Below are positions 1-10,824 of a stretch of DNA of 64,000 nt, one piece after another. The DNA is from Parus major (Eukaryota > Chordata > Aves > Passeriformes > Paridae): assembly GCF_001522545.3 (NCBI RefSeq), contig NC_031769.1, forward strand, positions 76,318,904-76,382,903. The letters run 5' to 3'. The position numbers and the translations under genes were made by a program. Numbering within the stretch: the first letter of the stretch is position 1; each line of letters begins with the position of its first letter. The notes beneath the pieces were generated by a model. The model ran no database searches and was not told where the DNA came from. It saw only the letters and a list, made by a program, of their open reading frames with translations.

Positions 1-10
1 CGCTTATTAC

Positions 11-117
11 CTTTGGACATACAAGGCAAAACACATCAGCCTGTTCACAAACAGAATTCTTTACATTCAGTTCCATGAATAAACTCCTGAACATCAAGCT
101 GACTTTTTCTGGATCAT
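11..117 (-). other. candidate internal exon, unrecognised gene
   Basis: Read on the minus strand, a CAG acceptor with a partly pyrimidine-rich lead lies just right of position 117. An AAG|GTAATAAG donor falls at positions 10-1. Between them are 107 bases: two bases that finish a split codon, then 35 open codons ending in phase 0. The predicted peptide begins DPEKVSLMF and is rich in Val, Leu and Cys; I do not recognise the protein. Open frames of this length between chance splice sites are common in AT-rich DNA, so this is a lead only. If real, the gene runs right to left and continues beyond the left edge of the window. Confidence 0.25.
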
Positions 118-728
118 CTGTGGCAACTTTAAGGAGAGACATAGATACAAAAGTAATACTAAATACTTACGGATATCCTGGCTGTAGTGGAGGAAAGAGT
201 TAGGGGTCTGCCTATCCTGCCTACCTACCCTCTGGATACAAGGAAAGCAGGTGGCATTATCCAGGCAAATATGCATAAATCATCAGGAATACCTTGGAGG
301 GAAAAGTGCTGCCCATGGATGAATAACTTAGCATCTGTTCACAAAGGATTCACCATGGAGTAGGGCAATTTACACAGACTGTTTTCACATAGGGTATTCT
401 CAGTGAAGGATTTAGTTATGTTGGTCCAGAAAGGCAGAATTGCACTCAGAGCAAGCTTGTAGATGTGAAGGAGTGTTTTGCCATGTAAGGAAATAATCTT
501 CCTTGCTCTAAGAGTTGCTTGTGGGGGACATTATGACTAAAACCAGTGCAATTCCTTTACACTAGCTAAATGAACTCCTATAATAGGCAAGCACTTAATT
601 GCACCACTAGGTAGGTGTGTACAGTAGCAGAATGGGGCGCTGAGCAGTTCTAGCAAAATACAGAAAATATAGGCAAATGTAACTACCAAATTACTGCAGC
701 ATGCCATCTTATATTTCTAAGGACTGTT

Positions 729-1121
729 TCATTGTTCAAAAATCTGTTCTTTTTCTCTGTTGAGCATTGGTATTCCTTGGAAAACTTGGCTTAGCTGGCT
801 GTTCATCCGTGACCTATTAATATAATATGTGGTAAGTCCCGTTACTTCTCTGTCAGTCAAAACCTCCCTTGTAAAAGGAGAATAGTTTTGATTTATTTCC
901 AGAGTTTTAAAGAAATAACTCTTATCAGGAATGCTCAGATGTTTTGGTACCACAAAAGAACCTATATCAGCTGGATATTTCATGTGAAATGCAATAAATT
1001 CTGCAATTAAATAGCAAAAGTTGTCTAGAGTACGTTTTTGTAGGAAATTAATGATATACAAGTTCTTATAACTCAGAACAGTAATCTTCAATATATGAGA
1101 CAATCTGTTACAGCTCAGCAT
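729..1121 (-). CDS. unrecognised 130-codon open frame, possibly a terminal exon
   Basis: An open frame of 130 codons ends in TGA at 729-731. Its first ATG (1119-1121) is preceded two codons earlier by an in-frame TAG, so any coding exon would have to start inside it; an AACAG acceptor-like site just right of 1104 would keep the frame open. The translation has mixed, globular-protein-like composition, with no signal peptide, membrane segment or motif I can name, and no obvious AATAAA close downstream. About one frame this long is expected by chance in 64 kb of AT-rich DNA, so it may be meaningless. It lies on the same strand as the exon-like stretch at 11-117. Confidence 0.2.
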   Translation of the reverse strand: MLSCNRLSHILKITVLSYKNLYIINFLQKRTLDNFCYLIAEFIAFHMKYPADIGSFVVPKHLSIPDKSYFFKTLEINQNYSPFTREVLTDREVTGLTTYYINRSRMNSQLSQVFQGIPMLNREKEQIFEQ

Positions 1122-1348
1122 AAGCTAACACTGCAGAAAGGTACCTTTGCCCTCAATTTGTCTACATTGCTGAGAAGTGTTGAACCGGTTCAAGTGGCCA
1201 TGAAGCTGGTTTAGTTATACTATTCTCTGATCCCATTAGATTCATTATAATGAATGATTCCCCAAACCTTTCTATTTTGATAATTTTATCGTTTAAATTC
1301 TGCCTAACAGGAAAGCAAACAATTCATAATGAACATCTCAGCCATTGC

Positions 1349-1410
1349 AGGGAGGGTGGGAACCAGGTGGTCTTCAAGTCCATTCCAACCTTTTAGCATT
1401 CTATGATCTG
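1349..1410 (+). mobile_element. CR1 LINE 3'-terminal fragment
   Basis: The stretch carries the familiar CR1 3' end: a GGTGGTCTTCAAGTC block, then CATTCCAACC, then an ATTCTATGATC tail. Only about 60 bases remain, with many substitutions, so this is an old 5'-truncated copy, as is normal for CR1, which is copied from its 3' end by target-primed reverse transcription. Confidence 0.75.
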
Positions 1411-4400
1411 TGACTTACTTCTTTATGTAGGAGATTGTTCCTGTTTTGACACATTAATAAAATTGGAGTGAGGGATGAACCAGATCCATTTATGAGTCTA
1501 TTTAACAGTTAATGCTTATATTTTTTAATGGTCTTCCCATGTATCATTAGCAATGTCAAGCATGCTTTACATGCCACACAAACCAATTTATATGAGAGCC
1601 AGGTCACAGAGTCTCAAGGAGACACAATTTAAGGATGATACACGACTGTAGAAGCCAGAGACCCTCTGCATTGAAACAGTTCTGAGCCTTACTACTTCAT
1701 TGCTTTAAAAGCTGGAGAAAGATGGGGAAATTTACATCAGTTAGAAAGAAAAATTCATCTAGTAACCTCAATCAATTAAAAAAAAAAACCTAACCCCAAA
1801 AAAAAAACCAACAAAAAAACTAACAAAAAACCCAAATAAACCAAACAAAACCAAATAAAAAATAATATACCCATAACTGTACATCTCTATTCCAGTCAGC
1901 TCCTTACTTTTTTCTATTTTCTACAAATGAATAAATATTTCCCCCAAAAAATGTTAATATTAACTTCTGCAGAAGATATTCTTTGTATTATTCCTTCTGT
2001 TATGAGCACAAATTTTAAAAGCACAAAGGTCATCAACAATGATGAGCTCCAGTTTAAAGCAGAATAATGATACCGTGAGGATGCAACAATCTGTACCAGT
2101 CTTGGCCATAGTAAGCATGAAGTATTGATATGAAGATCCCAAGGGCAAAGAAGAAATAAAACAGCAGATCCCAGACCTCAGGCATCAAGGAAACAGCCTG
2201 AGGCTTGTTCAGGGAGCAGGCAGGTGGAATCAAACAGGAAGAGCTCAGAAGAGGAAAGACAAGGGAATCTGGAAGGTCTTAAGTGCAGCATTCTCCAAAA
2301 GTTCCCTTATATCCAGTCCAGCCTGAGGAAAATATATCCAATCTGGGTTTATGCCCAGTCTGAACCTACTGCCTTAAATTTACAAATGTAGTCTCACATT
2401 TTTTGCTGAAAATTCACCATAGCACAGAGCTTTGATTGTTTCAATAGTTTCTTTTCAACCTCCTTTGTAGCCATCTCTTCTTCAAGAACAGTGCTTTGGT
2501 GCCCCACTAAATTTCAGGTTACTCAAATTTATTAACATTTTTTCTTCCTTTAGGGTGACTGAAACCAGATACAATATTCCAGAAACACGCTTAAAAGTGA
2601 TAAAAAAGTGCATTTAAACTTCCTCTAGCATAATACTATCTGTGTTACTGTAAATAGACCTCAGATGTTTTGGGGGGGTGGTTTATGTTTCAAGTCAATT
2701 ACTGGCTCCTCACATAGTATCAGTGAAATAATGCATTCCATCTTTCAGGGAATGTTTATTATGATAGAAATAGCAGTCCTAGAGGACTGTAATACTATCA
2801 GAGGACAATTAGAATTCAAATTTATCTGAAGCTTGAAACAGAGTATGCAAAATTAAATGAAATTGATTTTTTTTTTTAGGATTAAAATGAGATTTCTGTG
2901 ACATGCTAGAAATAGTATCAATCACAGGCCCAAAAACATAGATCTTTCAGGGATGCTGAAACCTAGGAATCAGCAAGGGAGAATGCCTCCTAATTAAAAT
3001 TAGCTCATATATTAAGTCATAAACAGGAGGCATCTACATCCTCCTGAGTTAAAGGAAAAAGCTACTTTCAGCACTGAACAAACAACATTAGGATAACAAG
3101 GTGGTAGTATTGCAAATGAAACTAAGGGAGAAGTTAATACACTTCAGCAGAATGGTCAAGTTTGATAATATATAGCAGGGAAGAGAAAAAGAATGCAGGT
3201 ATTTAAGGTGATCACCAACTTCAACTAAAACTGAAAAAAAAAGAAGTAAATATCATATGGGATATATAAAAGGAATATGGACATCAGATGTTGAAAATTC
3301 CAGTGTTCTCACTGAGACTAGAACATTGAGGAATAACTTGCTGCAAATATTCTAGAACTTCTGCTGCTGGTGAGAAGGCCCAACAAACCTCTATTAGAAA
3401 CAAGGACTAAAGAAGTGAAAAAAGAAAAAAACCTGAAACGTAAGAAAAGAAAATGAAAAACCAAAACAGACAGATGACTTTTGAACCCAAAAACTCCTTT
3501 CATTCCTTCCCTTCTTATGAAAGGAATAAAAGATATATTAATTAATTTCTTGAACAAGAAATGCTGCATTGCCACTATATTTACATCCCATCTAACACCT
3601 CCTTGATCCAGGCTTGATTTTCTGGTCTGACCTTTAGCCTACCTCATCAGTATGGACTTTTTGGGTGCTCGCTTGTAACAGATTTAGTATGCTTTACCCT
3701 ATTCTCCATAAGACTTCTGACATATCTTTTCTCCACATACAACTTTGTTAAGTCCCTAAAGAAGTTCTATTACCACATCTACCACAAAATAACTATGGAA
3801 AAGCAAAGGCAGTTTCTATATAAATTTCTATTTTTTTCTTTTTCCTGAGAATTTAAAAGAAGTTAAGAACCTTTGTCTTTCCACTTTTAACAGCAGGATG
3901 TACCTACCTAGGAATTTCAGGATTTACTCACACAAGGATTTAGGAACAGTTGAATAGATTGTAAATTAATTTACTGCTGCTCCTAAGAACTCATGTATAC
4001 ACTTGGGCTGTGCAGAGACCACGCCTGCCTCATGCCTATAAAAACACACCTCCCAGTATGGTGTTCACAGATGACTGTTTTCCCCTGTCCATGAAACAGT
4101 GCAATCTGCTTTTGTTATTCAGGCTCCAATGTTTCCTGTAATTAAGCCAGCTCATTCCAAACTAGATTGAGTATCCCTGCATTACATTGCAGTCTGAATT
4201 GTAAATATGGTCCTAGTTAGTTCAGTTTTCTATGAATAGTTTGTGCAAATTTTTTGCCAGGTAGCCAGAACACAGTACATTTGCACTAGCCATGTAGGGT
4301 CCCAAGTCTACCCTGACTTCTTACTATGGATGACTCCTTATTAAGGATAACAGCATTGGCCTTGGGGTTTCTGCTGGTCATTCTGCATATTTACATCCTC

Positions 4401-5330
4401 CCTGCTGTTTTAGTGCCCAAAGAAGTTTCATTAGCCTCAAAATAAAACTAAATTTACTGCATTTTACCTCATCCATTCAATGGATTTTTTTTTCTCCTGA
4501 CATGACCTATAATAATGGACCAAGTTTTTGAAGCCTACCTTTTGAATTTTCTTTGGAATCTAAATGTAAAAGGGGGCAATATTACCCTCCAGCCCATTAA
4601 ACAATTATACTTGAGGACCCAAGCTATCTTTTATGGTTCCATATTTAACGGAAATAGACTTAAAATTAGTAAAAGACTGAGCTTTTAGTAGTTCGTTATG
4701 AGTTTTCTTTGTCTTATTTTTCTGTGATTGTGTTTGTACAACTCATATAGTTTTGAGGATTATTTATTTGGGCACATTAACAGATATCAAATAAAATAAC
4801 TATATTGGACTGAAAGTAATTTATTAAAGAAGCCCTACAGAATTAGGAGAAGAATAATTTCTTGGTGAAAACAGAATTTTAATCTGTATTCCAGGGAATC
4901 ATCTCATAAGAGCTTATATTATATTGATAGAAATAGAAGAATGAATCCTCATCGTACAAATATATATTTTTATATAGCAGAGACATCATGTTAATTTCTG
5001 GTGAAAGCATCAATTACATCAGTTTGTGCAATACAATAGTTCTTAGTTCTCTGACATTAACATTAAATGGAAAAGTTGTTCAGCATATGCAAACTCCAAA
5101 AAAATTTCAGAGCCATTTGACTTACAAACGTGTTAACTAAATAAATATATTATGACAAAGCAAATAGATTTTTGCACTTGTAGGAGCTAAAGTCATTAGA
5201 CACAAAAAGATATCTTCAATATCTTCAATGCTCTTCAAACATTATGCATTAAACAAATTATATTAAATGTTCCCAGAATGAAATTATTTATATTGCATTA
5301 AGGCACAAGGTCCTATAACCATAATAACAA
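1411..5330. other. gene-free stretch
   Basis: About 3.9 kb with no recognisable gene or well-preserved repeat. It holds an A/C-rich simple repeat (listed separately) and short AT-rich low-complexity runs. The segment around 2290-2600 has faint minus-strand CR1-like wording (for example ATATTCCAG near 2573), too weak to call. Confidence 0.6.
1777..1866. repeat. A-rich simple repeat with interspersed C
   Basis: Roughly 90 bases made almost entirely of A runs separated by CC, C or T (AAAACC and AAAC type units). This is low-complexity sequence, possibly the decayed poly(A)-like remnant of an unidentified insertion. Confidence 0.8.
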
Positions 5331-5348
5331 AATATTGAATTCAATATT
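5331..5348. repeat. perfect 18-bp palindrome
   Basis: AATATTGAATTCAATATT reads the same on both strands and is centred on GAATTC. It sits about 100 bases left of the retroviral remnant that starts near 5440. No function is implied. Confidence 0.85.
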
Positions 5349-5441
5349 GTTCACCAATTGATATAAGAAAGAATTATCCTCCTTGTACAAGTCAGGAATT
5401 GTCCTTTTGTAGTTCCAGAAGATCGGACTCATTGAAAATAA

Positions 5442-5738
5442 CTTTCTCCTTTTGGAGAAAGGAGAAACATGCTACAGCATGTAACACCATCCTGCGACTT
5501 GAAAAGCCCAGCCCAATCCGAGCCCCTGCATATAGTAGATGGAGACAAAGTCCCAGCGGTACATCTCAGAGGTTTGTTAGGAAAGACAGTTTGGATCAAT
5601 TCTACTTCGAGTACAGACAAACCCATTTGTGGGGTTTTTGCTCAGGGACCGGGTTGCACATGGTGGATAATGCAGAAAGATGGAACAACACAAGGTGTAC
5701 CTCAGGGAGATCTGATGGTTGGTGAGGATCATGAATGA
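5442..5738 (+). pseudogene. ERVL-like pol 3'-end remnant (possible integrase C-terminal region)
   Basis: After an in-frame TAA at 5439 an open frame of about 98 codons runs to a TGA at 5736-5738. It ends 77 bases before a polypurine tract and the start of an LTR, which is where pol ends in ERVL-type elements lacking env. The last 45 residues hold a Trp- and Gly-rich block (GPGCTWWIMQKDG) and then a VPQGDL motif, which could be the small beta-barrel DNA-binding domain at the integrase C terminus; this is inference from position and pattern. The rest of pol, gag and the 5' LTR are missing, so the provirus is truncated and cannot function. Confidence 0.5.
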
Positions 5739-5815
5739 ATGCCCTTGTCTGTATATAATGTATGTGTTGTAGAGTTAAAATATATATATTAATTTTGATA
5801 ATAAATTGACGATAT

Positions 5816-5832
5816 GGGGATAAGAGGTGGAA
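5816..5832 (+). promoter_or_regulatory. polypurine tract of ERVL-like provirus
   Basis: Seventeen bases, GGGGATAAGAGGTGGAA, all purine except one T, end directly at the TG that opens the LTR. In retroviruses this tract survives RNase H and primes plus-strand DNA synthesis, so its place confirms that 5833 is the true LTR start and that the sequence to the left is internal provirus. Confidence 0.8.
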
Positions 5833-6490
5833 TGTCCTGGGGTGACTTTATGATACTGGTATCCCCAATCGTCTGGTTTATGTTATATATTAAGTTTTGC
5901 ACCTTTAAGACTGGCTTTGAGAGCAAGAGAAGAAGAAAAAGAAGAACGCAGTGTGTTAAGGAAAAACATCACTCCCACACATCTCGCTCCTGGACTGTGG
6001 TATCTGCAGCACAGACAGACAGCGGGACAGAACTTCTGCAGCACAGACAGACAGCGGGACAGAACTTCTCTCTGGCTTTTAGTTAGCTTTAGCTAGCTGA
6101 GGCAGAGGAGTTCCCTGGACCTTTGGGGTTTTTTTCCCCCTTTTTCTTGGATCTGTGCAAACCTGCTCTGGACTGAACACCCAGCCAAACGCCAGGAACT
6201 CACACCGGGGCCTGGGCCTCGGCACTTTCCAGCGCCGAAAGGACTGATAAGAACCTGAGCAAGCCGAGCTACACCACATGAAAAAGACTTTTCTTCCTAG
6301 ATTTGCCATCCCATCAAACAGCAAGAGGTTTTATTATTTAATATTATTCAATTTCTGTAAAATAAACAGCTTTTTCCACTTCTCTCCAAAGAATTTTTTT
6401 CCTTTCCTGGACCAGTTGGGGGGGAGGGGTCATTTCCCTGGGGAAACCCCCATTTGGAGTTTTCCTCCCAAATTTGCCTAAACTAGGACA
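5833..6490 (+). mobile_element. 3' LTR of ERVL-like endogenous retrovirus
   Basis: A 658-bp LTR opens with TGTCCTGG and ends with CTAGGACA, near-perfect inverted termini. A poly(A) signal AATAAA lies at 6361-6366, inside a T-rich 3' third. The element is joined on its left to a polypurine tract and pol remnant, so it is the 3' LTR of a truncated provirus and not a solo LTR. No target duplication can be scored because the 5' side is lost. It contains a 32-bp tandem duplication (6003-6066). A diverged relative on the opposite strand lies at 54186-54864. The ERVL assignment rests on the apparent absence of env and on recall of the family. Confidence 0.85.
6003..6066 (+). repeat. 32-bp tandem duplication inside the LTR
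   Basis: Two identical, directly adjacent copies (6003-6034 and 6035-6066) of a unit opening TCTGCAGCACAGACAGACAG. They lie in the part of the LTR where U3 regulatory repeats are often found. Perfect identity suggests a recent slippage or variable-number repeat. Confidence 0.95.
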
Positions 6491-6617
6491 GGTGTCTACT
6501 TCTATAAATCTATGAATAAATTTTCAAGCATCTAAGTGATTCTTAAATGTTTGCTTTCAGTATACACAGTGCATATTATTTAAGAAATTCTTCATCTCCT
6601 ATTGAAGCGCTTATCAG

Positions 6618-6763
6618 ACCACAAGATATTCTGAGTTGAAAGTGACCAACAAGGATGATCAAGTCTAACTCTTCAGTGAATGGCCCATATAGGCATTCAA
6701 CCTATGAACCTGCAACCTCGGTCTCATTAGCACCATGCTCTGACCAACTGAGCTAATCTCAGC
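6618..6763 (-). mobile_element. TguSINE1-like SINE (tRNA-Ile head, CR1 tail)
   Basis: Read on the minus strand, the element opens like tRNA-Ile (GATTAGCTCAGTTGG, an A box) with the anticodon-region wording GGTGCTAATGAGACC. It passes through a damaged B box and GGGCCATTCA, then continues as a CR1 3' end ending near ACTCAGAATATCTTGTGG. This head-plus-tail design marks the zebra finch SINE family mobilised by CR1 machinery. The B box region carries a short internal disruption relative to a tRNA, so pol III promoter activity is doubtful. The second copy at 41146-41288 is better preserved. Confidence 0.85.
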
Positions 6764-6822
6764 TTCCAATGTTAGGTTCCAGACCTTTATATCTGCTCTG
6801 AATTTGTAGGAGTTTTAAGTCT

Positions 6823-6897
6823 GGGGTTCTTTTTGGTTTTGGGGTTTTTTTGGGGGGGTTTGTTGTTGTTGTTGGGATTTTTTGTTTGTTTTTTTTT
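6823..6897. repeat. G/T-rich simple repeat
   Basis: About 75 bases of G and T runs, including (GTT)n and a T tract. Low complexity; it begins about 60 bases right of the SINE at 6618-6763. Confidence 0.85.
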
Positions 6898-7064
6898 AAG
6901 AGTTCTAAATAAAACTTATTGAGACTATTGTTTCATATTTCAAGACATATTATCAAGACAGTCAGAAATTTAAGCAGTGTCTTCAAACATGCAAAGTACA
7001 TTTTCAAACTGTTTTCTAAGAATTAACCTGTACACCTTATAAGAGTTGCTGAGGTATTGTATAC

Positions 7065-7140
7065 GAGTTGACCTTTGCTGGATGCCAAGTGTCCACCAAT
7101 GCCCTCTACCTGCCCCCTTCTCAGGGAGACAGGAAACAGA
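7065..7140 (-). mobile_element. fragment of a songbird ERV LTR 3' end
   Basis: The block GAGTTGACCTTTGCTGGATG followed by CCAAGTGTCCACCAATGCC and a C-rich stretch is the reverse complement of an LTR 3' end. The same end is seen as a diverged copy at 14561 in this window and, in plus orientation, at the right end of 24099-24887. Only about 75 bases align convincingly and the outer TG/CA terminus is gone. Confidence 0.45.
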
Positions 7141-10100
7141 AATGAAGATGAAAAATCTTGATTGTTTAGACTCAAGAAGTGAAGCAAATAAAGGTAAGAA
7201 AAAGTACTGAAGATATTTCCTTAAAGGACAAACAAACAGACTAGACTGAAGAACTGTTGATTCTTTGTCTTTATCAGATAATTCTTCTCACAGTTGATGT
7301 ATAATACGGTGGTAGCACTGAAGTGTGGAAGCTGATTATTATTTTATGACATTTTCAGTAATCTGTATCATTACACAGTGATTGTGTAGCCTGACACTAT
7401 CTCTAGCAACTGATTCTTTAATTCTAATGAGGTGACAAGTACTAAGGACAAACCTGGAAGGGTTGAAGAAAATGAACTTCACAGTTGTCATTGGATCAGA
7501 TTCCATGCTAAAGGCCTGGGCAGGATACTCTGGGTTTATTCAGAATATTATCAAATATTGTACTCTTGTTCTCTAAAACAAAGGTCTTGGCTGGATATTT
7601 AATATAACAATAATCAAACACTCCATTTTGGTTAATCCCTAGCATAGTAAGATAAAATAAAAAAAAATATGGCTTAATTGATAATGTTCTAATTTGTGGC
7701 CAAGTGAGGATTTTGACCATCTTGGGTGAGAAACACAACAGGAACTGCTCCGTAAGATCTGTCTCTATTCTTTCTCTTAGGGAGGAAGAGGTTTCAGGTA
7801 AGAGATATTCTGGGTAGGAAGACTAAAATTGCATGAGGAATAGCTCATTTGGTTTCCAGAGCAGAAGAGCTGATAGAAATTTAACAGTAGTTAACATAAT
7901 TATATGCCACACTGAATTTCTTTAGTATTCATTAACAGGACAAGAACATTTGAAAGCAATGTAACATTACAGTAGTTACAATACATCATCCTGTATTTGC
8001 ACGTGTTGTGAAAGTAAAATTTATAATCTTCTGCTAACTAAGGATATTTTGAAAATCTATGTCTTGCTTCCATAAGTTTAAAATTTTACAAAGCTTAAAA
8101 TGTTCTGTTCGTATATCTTTTGGTTTTTTAAAAAAATATAATCAAGGTATCAATCCATTCTCTTTTCTGTATGTGGATATCTTAGTCATGAGAGGTTTCT
8201 CTTTCTACTCAGTTAACTTTGGATTTCTGCAGAATTTGGTCAAAAATTTCCCATTCATTTCTTTTTTAGAACCAGGTATCTACTCTCCTTAATTAAAGGA
8301 CAGGCACATGTTTTGATCTGCTTTAGATTACGATGGGGCTCTGAAATCACTGGTGTAGTGTAAAGTTTTGCTGTATTATGAAACAGAAGATACAGAGGCT
8401 TAAGAGCAGTTCATTTTCTTTCTTGCTGCTCCCATGGTTTATAAATGGGAAGAAGAGGCTGTCTTTGGAAGACAAAGATGATGTCTATTTCTCGGAGGAA
8501 GCAATGAGGCAAAGACTTACAACAGTGAATGAACTTTTTTTCTGTCCTAGAGGCTGGATGCTTCTTTTGTCAGCATTTCCTTTTTCAATGCAGTGCGTTT
8601 CCTTACCTACTTGGCACTTTGGCCTTATTGACAAAGATCTTTGAGGAAAACTCTTGTCTGAAAGGTTCAGTTTGAGAACAAGAGACAGTAAAGTTCAGTG
8701 TCATAAGCATCAACTGTATATTATCATGTCCATATTAATAAATTAAACACTGCCAAAAGTAAATTTTAATTTTTTTTTTCTGTTACTTTTATATGTGTGT
8801 GTATCTTCAAAGTGTTCCAACAGTCCCTGTCATGATTTCATCCTAAACAAGCTAGCACTCTCTCAAACTATTTCTGGTTGTGCCTCAAGAGCTGTCACAG
8901 ATAAGGACCATTCCCAACAGAGATTGGCATGCTTGGCAGCATGGTTGACAGCCATTCCACGCCAGATGACAGCAGCAGTGGATAAATACCCTGAGAACGG
9001 TCAGTTTAGCATTATAGACATAGTGATTTGATTCCTGGCCATTTCAACAGTTTAATGCAAATGTGAAAAGGAGAGCAATGTTATGGGAATGGCTAAAATC
9101 AAAATACTGCAGCTGGTGTGGATGGAACTGACTAGAGATGCTTCTGCCTTGTGTGAAAGGAATTAAGAGTTTTGCCATAACATTACTCTTTTCTGTCAAA
9201 AAGAAATCTAGAACTTTCTCCTGATGTTTTCCCACTTAATGAATCAGTCTGTTAATAAAAATGACCACTATTGAAACAAGTCCAGTTCAACATTAAAATG
9301 GGTAAAACAGCCACCAATGCAGATAGAATAAAACACTCGACAGTCACCTGAATTTTGCAGCAAAGGTGCATGAAAACAATATGTATATTCACCAGTGACT
9401 ATTAGGATGATCCATTTCACTTATATGCTGGGCAATTTAAAGAATTTTTGGACTTTTTCTGGATTTACTGTCTCAAAAAGTAAAAGGAAAAAAAAATGAA
9501 TTTTATAGTATTTTAGTGGGCACCTTAAAATGTGAAATACTAGGGTTGTTTAAGGCTCTACTATATCACATTTTCATCAGGTCTAACAGTATTCTGATTG
9601 CTATAGGAAAACAATGTAATGAAAATGGGAGCTGCTTAAGTCACCTCCTATGAATTTTAATGGTAATGGAGCTAGTCATCTCTGTACTTTTACATTCACA
9701 GCTGTTGATATCGTAACTGGAATCAGTCCTTCAAATTAAATTAGTAATATGCAGATTATAACATTTAGCAGGTACACTTGAGTTTTAAAGAATATTCTAA
9801 GTCAGATCTCAGTAGTGCCTGTGATAATAAGGATACAGTATGGATGAATTTCAACTTTTATTATAATTAAACTCTTTCAGCTACTGCTTCATTATTATGC
9901 AAAACCTTTCCAGGTGATATGTCCCAGATCTGATCTCAGTCCAAAAACATTTAAAAGGGCAATCAAAATCAGTGCAAATGTTGCTGAGAGTTTTGAGTGC
10001 ATGGAAGAAGTGGATGGTGTTTTTCAACAGATATTTTTGACAAATACTACCAAAACTTTTCATAATCTTCCTGAAGCACAGTTAGATATATGGATATGTT

Positions 10101-10458
10101 TTTAACCCCACACATTCCCAAGGAAACACACTGATGCAATCTGAAATTGAGTGATTAATTTAACTGTATTTTAATTTTATACAATTATAGGTTAATGGCT
10201 TTTCAGAGAGTAGTTAAAGTCCCTAAGATAAATACTCCCTTCTTTGTAATAAAAACTACATATATTCAGCAGTGATTTGATTTTTACATATTTTACTACA
10301 ATACTTATGTTATTAACAACAAGCTCAGAATAGTAGGAAATTAAGATGAAAAGAAAAAATTTGAAAAAAAAAAAAAAAACAGCATAAAATTTTATGCCAA
10401 AATTCAAAATAGGACCACAAATTTCTTTCAAAAAGTAAATGAAAATAAATTAATTATA
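7141..10458. other. gene-free stretch
   Basis: About 3.3 kb of unique AT-rich DNA. Short open frames occur (for example 8795-9031 plus, 7508-7738 minus) but none has a recognisable motif or convincing pair of splice sites. No mobile element is recognised. Confidence 0.6.
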
Positions 10459-10464
10459 CAAAAC

Positions 10465-10818
10465 TGTGGCAGCGGCCTCAGGGATGACAGAGTTCCATTG
10501 TCCCACCCCAAACCGCTTGTGAAGGGCAGCCCAGGAGCTCTGATTGGGTTTCAGTCCCTGGGGGGGGGTTCTCCCTTGCTGTGTTTCTAGTGGTCCCTGG
10601 CCCTGAACTCCACCCTCAAGGGTGGAGACCCTCAAGAGTTCTGTCCCTCAAAAACCCCTGCTGTGCCTCTGTTCGGGGCTCTCTGTTCTGGACCTGACTT
10701 TGTTCCCATGCTGAATAAATGGTTTCATGAACGGGAGCCCGTCTCGTTGGTGTTCCATGCTGGTCCCCAGAATCCTGCTGCTTCCCTGGACAAGATCCTG
10801 AGGTTGCTGACTGCAACA
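10465..10818 (+). mobile_element. ERVK-type solo LTR
   Basis: A 354-bp LTR opens TGTGGCAG and ends CTGCAACA. It is flanked by a perfect 6-bp target duplication CAAAAC at 10459-10464 and 10819-10824. A poly(A) signal AATAAA lies at 10714-10719 with about 100 bases of R/U5 after it. A 6-bp duplication is typical of betaretrovirus-like (ERVK) integration. No internal retroviral sequence adjoins, so this is a solo LTR left by recombination between the two LTRs of a provirus. A close relative of the same length sits on the other strand at 50560-50913. Confidence 0.93.
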
Positions 10819-10824
10819 CAAAAC

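Noticed and set aside
1180..1193. 14-bp palindrome TTGAACCGGTTCAA
   Set aside because: Palindromes of this size occur by chance in 64 kb; nothing around it suggests a binding site or transposon end.
2290..2600. Possible ancient CR1 fragment on the minus strand
   Set aside because: Only isolated words resemble CR1; no continuous alignment can be made by eye.
6690..6763. A second tRNA-Ile gene on the minus strand
   Set aside because: For the same reason: it is the head of a SINE, with a disrupted B box.
7508..7738. Minus-strand exon-like segment after a pyrimidine-rich CTAG acceptor
   Set aside because: Two frames are equally open, and the only donor (GTATCC) is poor.
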